7,562 nt of DNA from Rhodobacterales bacterium (GTDB lineage: Bacteria; Pseudomonadota; Alphaproteobacteria; Rhodobacterales; Rhodobacteraceae): assembly GCA_013298675.1 (NCBI GenBank), contig JAAFIJ010000123.1, positions 1 through 7,562 on the forward strand. The letters run 5' to 3'. Below are positions 1-5,746 of this stretch, one piece after another. A model generated the notes under the pieces. The model was not told the DNA's origin, did not search any database, and saw nothing but the letters and a program-made list of their open reading frames with translations. The position numbers and the translations under genes were made by a program. Positions within the stretch are counted from its first letter, which is position 1. Each line of letters opens with the position of its first letter.

Positions 1-118
1 CCTGAAGTTCGACGTTGAACTGATCGCGCCAATCGCCATGGAAGAAAAACTGCGCTTCGCCATCCGCGAAGGCGGCCGCACCGTTGGTGCAGGCGTCGTG
101 TCCAAAATCCACGCGTGA
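1..118 (+). CDS. tuf: Elongation factor Tu, C-terminal end (partial)
   Basis: This is the 3' end of a gene that begins before the window. Reading from base 2 gives 38 codons and a TGA at 116-118. The peptide contains DVELIAPIAMEEKLRFAIRE and ends GGRTVGAGVVSKIHA, the well-conserved tail of domain 3 of EF-Tu. EF-Tu is the GTPase that carries aminoacyl-tRNA to the ribosomal A site. The GTPase domain lies outside the window and cannot be checked. In many alphaproteobacteria tuf is the last gene of the str operon and is followed directly by rpsJ; here a terminator and a minus-strand cassette come between them. The identification rests on a short but highly diagnostic tail. Confidence 0.95.
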   Translation, partial: LKFDVELIAPIAMEEKLRFAIREGGRTVGAGVVSKIHA

Positions 119-124
119 TTTTAG

Positions 125-143
125 GGTGGGGCTCTGTCCCACC
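125..143 (+). repeat. Small hairpin after tuf stop
   Basis: GGTGGG at 125-130 pairs perfectly with CCCACC at 138-143 around a 7-base loop. It lies between the tuf stop and the stronger terminator hairpin at 152-183 and has no T-run of its own. It may stabilise the tuf mRNA 3' end or help slow the polymerase, but this is inference from position only. Confidence 0.45.
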
Positions 144-151
144 ACATCATC

Positions 152-183
152 AAAAGGGCCGCCCCTCATCGGGCGGCCCTTTT
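152..183. terminator. Bidirectional intrinsic terminator between tuf and the photolyase gene
   Basis: A 13-bp perfect stem is formed by AAAAGGGCCGCCC (152-164) and GGGCGGCCCTTTT (171-183) with a 6-base loop. The G+C core is flanked by A4 on the left and T4 on the right, so it ends transcripts from either strand. On the plus strand it follows tuf by 33 bases. On the minus strand it begins at the last base of the photolyase stop codon (TGA, 185-183). The convergent gene layout fits a shared terminator. Confidence 0.88.
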
Positions 184-1727
184 CATTCCCGCTTTGCCCA
201 ACCCGTCGCCGGCAGACTATCCAGAAACGCCCGTGACTCGGCGCGGATGGTTTGCAACCGTTCGGGTTCCATGGCCCGCAGCGTCTTAAGTGGCATCGCC
301 ATTCGCACATTGCCGGAAAATCGCTCGGCGTGGCGGTCGATAAAATTCCAGTACAAATAGTTGAACGGGCAGGCCTTTGGCCCCAGCTTTTCTTTTGGAT
401 CATAGGCGCAGCCGCTACAGTAATCCGACATTCGGTTGATGTAGGATCCCGAAGCGGCATAGGGTTTTGACCCAATCCGCCCGCCATCGGCATGCAGCAC
501 CATGCCATGTGTGTTGGGCAATTCAACCCAATCAAAGGCATCTATATAGACTGCCAGGTACCATTCTTCGACTTCAGCCGGGGCCAACCCTGCAAGCAAC
601 GCAAAGTTGCCCGTTACCATCAGGCGTTGAATATGATGCGCATAGCCCGTACGACGGGTCACCGACACCACCTCGGCCATGCAGCGCATATCGGTTTTGC
701 CGGTCCAATAGAGATCGGGCAACGGGCGGGTGGCCCCTAAAGCGTTGGTCGCGGCATAATCCGGCATCAGGTGCCAGTAAATGCCGCGCACAAATTCGCG
801 CCAACCAAGCACTTGGCGGACAAAGCCCTCGACCGCATTCAACGGTGCTGCCCCCGCATGATAGGCCGCTTCCGCGCGTGCGCACACCTCACGCGGGGTC
901 AGCAGACCAATGTTCAGGGCGGGCGACAGCAGGCTGTGATATAGAAAATCTTCACCCAGCTTCATTGCGTCTTGCGCATCGCCAAACTTTGGCAAGGCGT
1001 TGTTGGTGAAATCATCCAGTGTGGCAAGCGCTTGTTCGCGAGTGACGGGCCAGCCAAAGGGTTCCAGATCGCCAAAGGCAAAAGGAAAGCGCGCCGCGAC
1101 GATCGCCATGACGTCGCGCGTGATCGCATCGGGCACAAAGCGCAGTCGTTGGGGCAGGCGGGCACCCTTTGGCAAAGGCTTGCGGTTATCGACGTCGAAA
1201 TTCCATTGGCCACCCACTGGCGCGCCGTCTTGCATCAATATCCCGCTGCGACGGCGCATTTCGCGGTAGAAATACTCCATCCGCTCGGCCTTGCGCGCGG
1301 TGGCGAGGGCTGCGAATTCGGTCAAGCTGCAAAAGAACCGACGATCTGGCAGCACCGTAACCGGTACACCCAGAATGGCTGGCCAAGCCTCGATCATCGC
1401 CCAGACACGCCACTCGCTGGCCTCTGTCACCACCACCGAGGTGGCATTGTGGCGGCCCACAGCGCGCAGAAGTTCGCTGGTAAAGCTATGTGTATTGTTG
1501 GGGTCGTCAAGCGGCACATAGTCAACGCGAATCCCTTTGGCACGTAACTCGGAGGCAAAGTGGCGCATTGCGGAGAGGATGAGCACGATTTTTTGCGCGT
1601 GATGCGGCACATGTTCAGCCTCATCCGCGACTTCGACCATCACAACCACATCGCCCGGCTGGACATCTGCCAACGACGACACATCATGCGAAAGCTGGTC
1701 ACCAAGGATCAGGCGCAGACAGGTCAT
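183..1727 (-). CDS. Fe-S cryptochrome/photolyase family protein (PhrB-like, putative (6-4) photolyase)
   Basis: The 514-residue protein matches the deoxyribodipyrimidine photolyase-related (FeS-BCP) family, whose best-known member is Agrobacterium PhrB (about 507 residues). These are FAD flavoproteins; characterised members repair (6-4) photoproducts with light and some act as cryptochromes. The N-terminal Rossmann-like antenna domain covers roughly residues 1-135 (starting LRLILGDQLS). The helical FAD-binding domain covers the second half. Four cysteines at 349, 437, 440 and 453 (YCSGC, then KACPFNYLYWNF) sit one residue offset from the [4Fe-4S] ligands of PhrB. His364-His365 in GYAHHIQRLM correspond to the PhrB active-site histidines. 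Trp341, Trp389 and Tyr390 fit its electron-transfer aromatics. The start is supported by AAAGGTAAG a few bases upstream, and it overlaps the DUF2256 stop as ATGA, implying translational coupling. Length and key residues are intact. Substrate (repair versus signalling) is inferred from family only. Confidence 0.93.
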   Translation of the reverse strand: MTCLRLILGDQLSHDVSSLADVQPGDVVVMVEVADEAEHVPHHAQKIVLILSAMRHFASELRAKGIRVDYVPLDDPNNTHSFTSELLRAVGRHNATSVVVTEASEWRVWAMIEAWPAILGVPVTVLPDRRFFCSLTEFAALATARKAERMEYFYREMRRRSGILMQDGAPVGGQWNFDVDNRKPLPKGARLPQRLRFVPDAITRDVMAIVAARFPFAFGDLEPFGWPVTREQALATLDDFTNNALPKFGDAQDAMKLGEDFLYHSLLSPALNIGLLTPREVCARAEAAYHAGAAPLNAVEGFVRQVLGWREFVRGIYWHLMPDYAATNALGATRPLPDLYWTGKTDMRCMAEVVSVTRRTGYAHHIQRLMVTGNFALLAGLAPAEVEEWYLAVYIDAFDWVELPNTHGMVLHADGGRIGSKPYAASGSYINRMSDYCSGCAYDPKEKLGPKACPFNYLYWNFIDRHAERFSGNVRMAMPLKTLRAMEPERLQTIRAESRAFLDSLPATGWAKRE

Positions 1728-1885
1728 GGGGACTTACCTTTGGCCGGTGCGGCGTTTCGGCAGCGGTCCGAGCAATAGCGTACCTCTTCCCAAACCTTTT
1801 CCCACTTTTTGCGCCAAACCATCGGCAACCCGCAACCCATACAGATTTTGCGGGGCAGATCGGCCTTCTTGCGCATTTTGGCCAT
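1724..1885 (-). CDS. DUF2256 domain-containing zinc-ribbon-like protein
   Basis: A 53-residue protein, starting MAKMRKKADLPRKICMGCG, with the DUF2256 signature: CxxC at residues 15-18, the tryptophan/lysine stretch WRKKWEKVWEEVRYC, and a second pair CxxxC at 38-42. The four cysteines suggest a treble-clef or ribbon zinc site. The protein is small, basic and probably cytoplasmic, and its function is unknown. DUF2256 genes are often found beside cryptochrome/photolyase genes, and here the stop TGA (1726-1724) is embedded in the photolyase ATG as ATGA, so the two are co-translated. The ATG at 1885 is preferred because AAGGGGAAG lies about 6 bases upstream. An in-frame ATG at 1915 would add ten residues, but I see no comparable ribosome binding site for it. 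A partner role with the photolyase is inference. Confidence 0.88.
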   Translation of the reverse strand: MAKMRKKADLPRKICMGCGLPMVWRKKWEKVWEEVRYCSDRCRNAAPAKGKSP

Positions 1886-1998
1886 ACGGACTTCCCCTTT
1901 GAACCGCGACCCCATAGGCAGAACTTCTGCATCCAAGGCATGTTGTGTCAAAGGCAAACTGCCGTGATTTGCTCTTGGGGACAACGTGGCAAAAAGCC

Positions 1999-2022
1999 GT
2001 GCATTGCTTGAAATAAATGCAC
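1999..2022. repeat. Inverted repeat, candidate operator
   Basis: GTGCATT (1999-2005) and AATGCAC (2016-2022) form a perfect 7-bp dyad with a 10-base A/T-rich spacer. The symmetry and spacing resemble a dimeric regulator site, and the position suits control of either divergent operon. No specific regulator is recognised. Confidence 0.4.
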
Positions 2023-2031
2023 AAGAATCAG

Positions 2032-2059
2032 CTTGTCGAATGCACCCTCGCCCTATAGA
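2032..2059 (+). promoter_or_regulatory. Candidate S10 operon promoter
   Basis: A -35-like CTTGTC (2032-2037) is followed by TATAGA (2054-2059) as a -10, with a spacer of 15-16 bases, slightly short of optimum. CTTG at -35 and a CTATAG-type -10 are common in alphaproteobacterial housekeeping promoters. A rival is TATACT at 2096-2101, whose upstream -35 is weak. Assignment is by eye only. Confidence 0.33.
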
Positions 2060-2164
2060 GACACGCAGCGCGACTCCGTCAGGAGATTCGCGCTTTATAC
2101 TATTGAAACAAGCGAACCTATGGGCCGGGTATTCCGCCTCGCCTACGTTCGGAAGGAAGCACTG

Positions 2165-2473
2165 ATGCAAGGTCAAACCATTCGCATTCGGCTGAAAGCC
2201 TTCGATTACCGTGTTCTGGATGCCAGCACCGCGGAAATCGTCAGCACTGCCAAGCGTACCGGCGCTACTGTTCGCGGTCCGATCCCGTTGCCAAACAAGA
2301 TCGAAAAGTTCACCGTTCTGCGCGGTCCGCACATCGACAAAAAGTCGCGTGACCAGTGGGAAATCCGGACGCACAAGCGTCTTCTCGACATCGTTGATCC
2401 GACCCCCCAGACCGTTGACGCGCTGATGAAGCTCGACCTCGCCGCTGGCGTGGACGTCGAGATCAAAGTTTAA
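2165..2473 (+). CDS. rpsJ: 30S ribosomal protein S10
   Basis: A 102-residue protein, the usual S10 length, beginning MQGQTIRIRLKAFDYRVLD and containing the hallmark PLPNKIEKFTVLRGPHIDKK loop. S10 sits in the head of the small subunit and, as NusE, also binds NusB and NusG in transcription antitermination. The ATG at 2165 is chosen because AAGGAAG lies 5 bases upstream and the protein start matches alphaproteobacterial S10. The frame stays open upstream to a TTG at 2033, but that stretch is not S10-like. This is the first gene of the S10 operon, and rplC follows after 14 bases. No anomalies are seen. Confidence 0.98.
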   Translation: MQGQTIRIRLKAFDYRVLDASTAEIVSTAKRTGATVRGPIPLPNKIEKFTVLRGPHIDKKSRDQWEIRTHKRLLDIVDPTPQTVDALMKLDLAAGVDVEIKV

Positions 2474-2487
2474 GGGAGGGCAGACAC

Positions 2488-3204
2488 ATGCGCTCTGGCG
2501 TTATCGCAAAGAAACTGGGCATGACCCGGTTGTTCATGGAGAACGGCACCCAAGTTCCGGTGACCGTGCTTCAAATGGAAAATCTGCAGGTTGTTGCACA
2601 GCGCACAGCCGAGCGTGACGGCTACACAGCCGTTCAGCTTGGTGCGGGCGTGGCCAAGGCCAAGCGGACCACTGCTGCCATGCGCGGCCATTTTGCCAAA
2701 GCTCAGGTTGAGCCAAAGCGCAAAATCGCTGAATTCCGCGTGTCACCAGCAAACCTGATCGAAGTTGGTGCTGAAATCACGGCTGATCACTACCTCGAAG
2801 GTCAATTCGTTGACATCGCCGGTACGTCGAACGGTAAAGGCTTTCAGGGCGCGATGAAGCGTCACAACTTTGGCGGTCTGCGGGCCTCGCACGGTGTTTC
2901 GGTTTCGCACCGTTCGCACGGTTCGACCGGTCAGTGCCAGGATCCAGGCAAGGTTTTCAAAGGCAAGAAAATGGCCGGCCACATGGGCGCCGTACGTTCG
3001 ACCACGCAGAACCTGCAGGTCATCCGTACTGACGCAGTCCGTGGCCTGTTGATGATCAAAGGCGCAGTTCCCGGAACCAAGGGCGGCTGGGTCACGATCA
3101 AAGACGCGGTAAAGAAAGCGGCCCCTGCTGGTCTGCCTCTGCCCGCTGCCATTCGTTCGGCTGCTGTTGCTGCTGTTGCAGCCGTCGAAGGGGGTGAAGC
3201 ATGA
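2488..3204 (+). CDS. rplC: 50S ribosomal protein L3
   Basis: A 238-residue protein with the L3 start MRSGVIAKKLGMTRLF and the conserved core GTSNGKGFQGAMKRHNFGG (about 112-130). Next comes the extended loop HRSHGSTGQCQDPGKVFKGK (141-160), which reaches towards the peptidyl transferase centre. Gln149 corresponds to E. coli Gln150, the PrmB methylation site. L3 is an early-assembly protein of the large subunit. It is about 29 residues longer than E. coli L3 because of an Ala/Pro-rich C-terminal tail (from about residue 209), common in alphaproteobacteria. GGGAGGG at 2474-2480 is a strong ribosome binding site. The last codons overlap rplD as ATGA. Confidence 0.98.
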   Translation: MRSGVIAKKLGMTRLFMENGTQVPVTVLQMENLQVVAQRTAERDGYTAVQLGAGVAKAKRTTAAMRGHFAKAQVEPKRKIAEFRVSPANLIEVGAEITADHYLEGQFVDIAGTSNGKGFQGAMKRHNFGGLRASHGVSVSHRSHGSTGQCQDPGKVFKGKKMAGHMGAVRSTTQNLQVIRTDAVRGLLMIKGAVPGTKGGWVTIKDAVKKAAPAGLPLPAAIRSAAVAAVAAVEGGEA

Positions 3205-3821
3205 AACTTAATGTGATCAATCTGGACGGCGACAAAGCCGGTTCCATCGATCTTGACGAAGCCCTGTTCGGTCTTGACCCGCGCGCAGACGTTCTGCACC
3301 GTGTTGTCCGCTGGCAGCGCGCCCGTTCGCAGGCTGGTACCCACTCGACGCTGACCCGCGCCGAAGTGTCGTACTCGACCAAGAAGATCTATCGCCAAAA
3401 AGGCACCGGCGGCGCACGCCACGGTTCCAAGAAAGCGCCAATCTTCCGTCACGGTGGTGTTGTCAAAGGCCCACAGCCACGCAGCCACGCACATGATCTT
3501 CCAAAGAAGTTCCGTGCTTTGGGCTTGCGTCATGCTCTGTCAGCCAAGTTTAAGGCCGGCGAGCTGGTGATTTTGGACGTGGCCACCATGGCCGAAGCCA
3601 AAACATCGATGCTGGCAAAAGCTGTGGCAGAGCGCGGCTGGAAGCGCGTCCTCATCATCGACGGCGTAAGCGTTGACGCAAACTTTGCGTTGGCTGCCCG
3701 CAACATCGAAGGCGTGGATATTCTGCCAACCATGGGCGCGAACGTGTATGACATCCTCAAGCGTGACACCTTGGTGATCACCAAAGCTGGTGTCGAAGCA
3801 TTGGAGGCTCGTCTGAAATGA
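3201..3821 (+). CDS. rplD: 50S ribosomal protein L4
   Basis: A 206-residue protein of the L4/uL4 family. The extended internal loop (about residues 45-100) carries the signature RQKGTGGARHGSKKAPIFR and GGVVKGPQPRSHAHDLPKK. This loop lines the constriction of the peptide exit tunnel together with L22. The C-terminal half is the globular domain (LGLRHALSAKF onward). The start overlaps the rplC stop (ATGA at 3201-3204), and a purine-rich GAAGGGGG lies upstream, so the two are coupled. In gammaproteobacteria L4 represses its own operon through the S10 leader; no matching leader is recognisable here. Confidence 0.98.
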   Translation: MKLNVINLDGDKAGSIDLDEALFGLDPRADVLHRVVRWQRARSQAGTHSTLTRAEVSYSTKKIYRQKGTGGARHGSKKAPIFRHGGVVKGPQPRSHAHDLPKKFRALGLRHALSAKFKAGELVILDVATMAEAKTSMLAKAVAERGWKRVLIIDGVSVDANFALAARNIEGVDILPTMGANVYDILKRDTLVITKAGVEALEARLK

Positions 3822-4114
3822 GCGCGAAACCCGAACACTACGACATGATCAAAAAGCCAATCATCACCGAAAAGGCCACCTTGGCCTCTGAAGTGGGTGG
3901 CTATGTTTTCGAAGTCGCAATGGATTCGACCAAACCCAAAATCAAAGAGGCCGTTGAGGCGATCTTTGGCGTAAAGGTGAAGGCGGTTAACACCACCATC
4001 ACCAAAGGTAAGGCGAAAAAGTTCCGCGGTCGCGCAGGCGAGCGTAGCGACAAGAAAAAAGCCTATGTGATGCTCGAAGCTGGAAACACCATCGACGTGT
4101 CCACGGGCCTCTGA
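3818..4114 (+). CDS. rplW: 50S ribosomal protein L23
   Basis: A 98-residue protein, standard for L23/uL23, with KKPIITEKATLASE at residues 12-25 and the RNA-binding stretch KGKAKKFRGRAGERSDKKKA at about 63-82. L23 sits at the tunnel exit and is the docking site for trigger factor and SRP. Glu18 in the TEKA segment matches the E. coli residue needed for trigger factor binding. The ATG overlaps the rplD stop (ATGA, 3818-3821), with GGAGG at 3803-3807 as the ribosome binding site. Unlike the other junctions here, it is followed by a 129-base gap with hairpins before rplB. Confidence 0.98.
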   Translation: MSAKPEHYDMIKKPIITEKATLASEVGGYVFEVAMDSTKPKIKEAVEAIFGVKVKAVNTTITKGKAKKFRGRAGERSDKKKAYVMLEAGNTIDVSTGL

Positions 4115-4131
4115 TAGAAGGCACCGAATCT

Positions 4132-4164
4132 CACGGCCCCGGGTTTCCGGGGCCGTGGAATTTT
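4132..4164 (+). terminator. Terminator-like hairpin inside the S10 operon (rplW-rplB gap)
   Basis: CACGGCCCCGG (4132-4142) pairs perfectly with CCGGGGCCGTG (4147-4157), giving an 11-bp G+C-rich stem with a 4-base loop. It is followed by GAATTTTA, a short and imperfect T-run. The structure starts 18 bases after the rplW stop. It could act as a partial terminator or attenuator, or as an mRNA stability or processing element separating the rpsJ-rplW and rplB-rplP parts. The weak T-tract argues against complete termination, and no clear promoter is seen for rplB. Confidence 0.6.
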
Positions 4165-4198
4165 ACTACCCCGGGGATCTACGGAGCCCTATAACCTT

Positions 4199-4218
4199 GG
4201 GTCCACAACGCTGGACCC
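4199..4218 (+). repeat. Hairpin in the rplB leader
   Basis: GGGTCCA (4199-4205) pairs with TGGACCC (4212-4218) around a 6-base loop, followed by TCTTA. It ends 11 bases before the rplB ribosome binding site GGAAGA (4230-4235), so it could affect rplB translation or be a protein-binding site. Upstream, TATAAC at 4190-4195 resembles a -10 box but has no good -35. Confidence 0.5.
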
Positions 4219-4243
4219 TCTTAGCTGACGGAAGACAGAAAGC

Positions 4244-5080
4244 ATGGCACTTAAGTCGTATAAGCCGACGACGCCTGGCCAACGTGGGTTGGTTCTGATC
4301 GACCGTTCGGAGCTGTGGAAAGGCCGTCCGGTCAAATCCCTTACTGAGGGTTTGACCAAGACAGGTGGCCGGAACAACACCGGACGTATCACAATGTGGC
4401 ACAAAGGTGGGGGCGCCAAGCGTCTTTACCGTGTGGTCGATTTCAAGCGTCGTAAATTTGACATCGCAGCGGTCGTCGAGCGGATCGAATATGATCCGAA
4501 CCGTACCGCGTTTATCGCACTCGTCCGTTATGCGGATGGCGAACTTTCCTACATCTTGGCGCCACAGCGTCTTGCCATCGGCGATTCGATCATCGCTGGC
4601 GCAAAGACCGACGTAAAGCCAGGCAACGCCATGCCATTCTCGGGCATGCCGATTGGTACGATCGTTCACAACGTTGAACTCAAGCCAGGTAAGGGCGGCC
4701 AGTTGGCACGCGCTGCTGGCACCTACGCCCAGTTCGTGGGTCGTGATGGTTCGTACGCGCAGATTCGTCTGTCGTCCGGCGAATTGCGCATGGTTCGTCA
4801 GGAATGCATGGCCACCATCGGTGCCGTGTCTAACCCAGACAACTCCAACCAGAACTTCGGTAAAGCCGGCCGTATGCGTCACAAGGGCATCCGCCCAACT
4901 GTCCGCGGTGTTGCTATGAACCCGATCGATCACCCACATGGTGGTGGTGAAGGTCGGACCTCGGGTGGCCGTCATCCGGTTACACCATGGGGCAAGGGCA
5001 CCAAGGGTAACAAGACCCGCAAGGCCAAAGCTTCGGACAAACTCATTGTCCGGTCGCGTCACGCGAAGAAAGGGCGCTAA
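4244..5080 (+). CDS. rplB: 50S ribosomal protein L2
   Basis: A 278-residue protein with full-length L2/uL2 architecture. The N-terminal OB-fold contains RNNTGRITMWHKGGGAKRLY (about 43-62). The SH3-like domain is in the middle. The C-terminal tail carries VAMNPIDHPHGGGEGRTSGG (about 223-242); His230 matches E. coli His229, implicated in peptidyl transferase activity. L2 contacts 23S rRNA domain IV and supports subunit joining and tRNA binding. The start is supported by GGAAGA 8 bases upstream. It is preceded by the hairpin-bearing gap and followed after 3 bases by rpsS. The C-terminus ends in a basic extension (SRHAKKGR). Confidence 0.98.
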   Translation: MALKSYKPTTPGQRGLVLIDRSELWKGRPVKSLTEGLTKTGGRNNTGRITMWHKGGGAKRLYRVVDFKRRKFDIAAVVERIEYDPNRTAFIALVRYADGELSYILAPQRLAIGDSIIAGAKTDVKPGNAMPFSGMPIGTIVHNVELKPGKGGQLARAAGTYAQFVGRDGSYAQIRLSSGELRMVRQECMATIGAVSNPDNSNQNFGKAGRMRHKGIRPTVRGVAMNPIDHPHGGGEGRTSGGRHPVTPWGKGTKGNKTRKAKASDKLIVRSRHAKKGR

Positions 5081-5083
5081 TCC

Positions 5084-5362
5084 ATGGCACGTTCTATTTG
5101 GAAGGGCCCCTTCGTTGACGGTTACGTCCTGAAGAAGGCTGAAAAAGCTAAAGAATCCAGCAAAAGCGAAGTGATCAAGATCTGGTCGCGCCGCTCGACG
5201 ATCTTGCCACAGTTTGTTGGCCTGACGTTCGCTGTTTACAACGGTAAAAAGCACATCCCGGTCAACGTAACCGAAGAGATGATTGGTCAGAAGTTCGGCG
5301 AGTACTCGCCAACCCGGACCTATTATGGTCACGCAGCCGACAAGAAAGCGAAGAGGAAATAA
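5084..5362 (+). CDS. rpsS: 30S ribosomal protein S19
   Basis: A 92-residue protein of standard S19 length, beginning MARSIWKGPFVDGYVLKKAE. It has the conserved block IKIWSRRSTILPQFVGLTF (about 32-50) and C-terminal GEYSPTRTYYGHAADKKAKR. S19 forms a complex with S13 in the head of the small subunit near the A-site tRNA. It starts 3 bases after the rplB stop, with AAAGGGC at the end of rplB as a modest ribosome binding site, so re-initiation is likely. Nothing unusual is seen. Confidence 0.98.
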   Translation: MARSIWKGPFVDGYVLKKAEKAKESSKSEVIKIWSRRSTILPQFVGLTFAVYNGKKHIPVNVTEEMIGQKFGEYSPTRTYYGHAADKKAKRK

Positions 5363-5365
5363 GCC

Positions 5366-5746
5366 ATGAGCACGGAAAAGAACCCCCGTCGCGTGGCGGA
5401 AAATGAAGCAATGGCGATTTCGCGCATGCTTCGAACCTCGCCGCAGAAACTGAATCTCGTTGCTGGTCTGATCCGCGGCAAAAAGGTTGATAAGGCGCTT
5501 GCCGAATTGACCTTCTCGAAGCGCCGGATCGCTGGTGACGTGAAGAAGTGCCTGCAGTCGGCTATCGCCAACGCAGAAAACAACCACGGTTTGGACGTCG
5601 ACAGCTTGATCGTCTCTGAATCATGGGTTGGTAAAAACCTGGTAATGAAGCGCGGTCGTCCGCGTGCTCGTGGCCGTTTCGGCAAAATCATGAAACCGTT
5701 CAGCGAGCTGACGATCATCGTGCGTCAAGTCGGGGAGTCTGCATAA
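5366..5746 (+). CDS. rplV: 50S ribosomal protein L22
   Basis: A 126-residue protein with the L22/uL22 pattern MLRTSPQKLNLVAGLIRGKK (about 20-39). The long beta-hairpin NLVMKRGRPRARGRFGKIMK (about 90-109) lines the exit tunnel opposite L4; its MKR triplet is where macrolide-resistance changes occur in E. coli, and it is intact here. The N-terminus (MSTEKNPRRVAENEAMA) is about a dozen residues longer than in E. coli. GAGGAAA at 5353-5359 is the ribosome binding site. The TAA stop shares its last A with the rpsC start (TAATG). Confidence 0.98.
   Translation: MSTEKNPRRVAENEAMAISRMLRTSPQKLNLVAGLIRGKKVDKALAELTFSKRRIAGDVKKCLQSAIANAENNHGLDVDSLIVSESWVGKNLVMKRGRPRARGRFGKIMKPFSELTIIVRQVGESA

Larger units (their letters stand above)
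1886..2164. promoter_or_regulatory. Divergent regulatory region between the DUF2256-photolyase cassette and rpsJ
   Basis: This 279-base gap holds no convincing gene. It must contain promoters firing in both directions. For the minus strand, a perfect TTGACA lies at 1951-1946, but the hexamer 16-18 bases downstream is poor (AGAAGT region), so a housekeeping promoter there is uncertain. For the plus strand, TATAGA at 2054-2059 and TATACT at 2096-2101 are candidate -10 boxes. A 7-bp inverted repeat lies at 1999-2022. The roughly 100-base stretch before rpsJ would be an mRNA leader. In it, CGAAC (2113-2117) can pair with GTTCG (2147-2151) right before the ribosome binding site AAGGAAG (2153-2159). 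An E. coli-type L4-binding S10 leader is not recognisable. Confidence 0.6.

Noticed and set aside
467..1547. Plus-strand open frames of 180 and 191 codons within the photolyase gene
   Set aside because: They are antisense to an intact photolyase with all key residues, and show no recognisable protein family.
1922..1951. TTGACA at 1951-1946 as a definite promoter for the DUF2256-photolyase cassette
   Set aside because: The -35 is perfect, but no acceptable -10 lies 16-18 bases downstream, so it is kept only as a remark in the regulatory region. I also saw no clear TGATC-type RpoE box as in Rhodobacter phrA.
2033..2164. In-frame upstream extension of rpsJ from a TTG at 2033
   Set aside because: The added 44 residues are not S10-like, and ATG 2165 has a good ribosome binding site and gives the standard 102-residue protein.
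1886..2374. N-terminal extension of the DUF2256 frame reaching into rpsJ
   Set aside because: It runs antisense to rpsJ and through the promoter region; the ATG at 1885 has a strong ribosome binding site and fits the short DUF2256 family length.
4166..5587. Long minus-strand open frame (473 codons) opposite rplB, rpsS and rplV
   Set aside because: It lies wholly antisense to three unmistakable ribosomal protein genes, its protein resembles no family I know, and such open frames arise from codon bias in G+C-rich genes.
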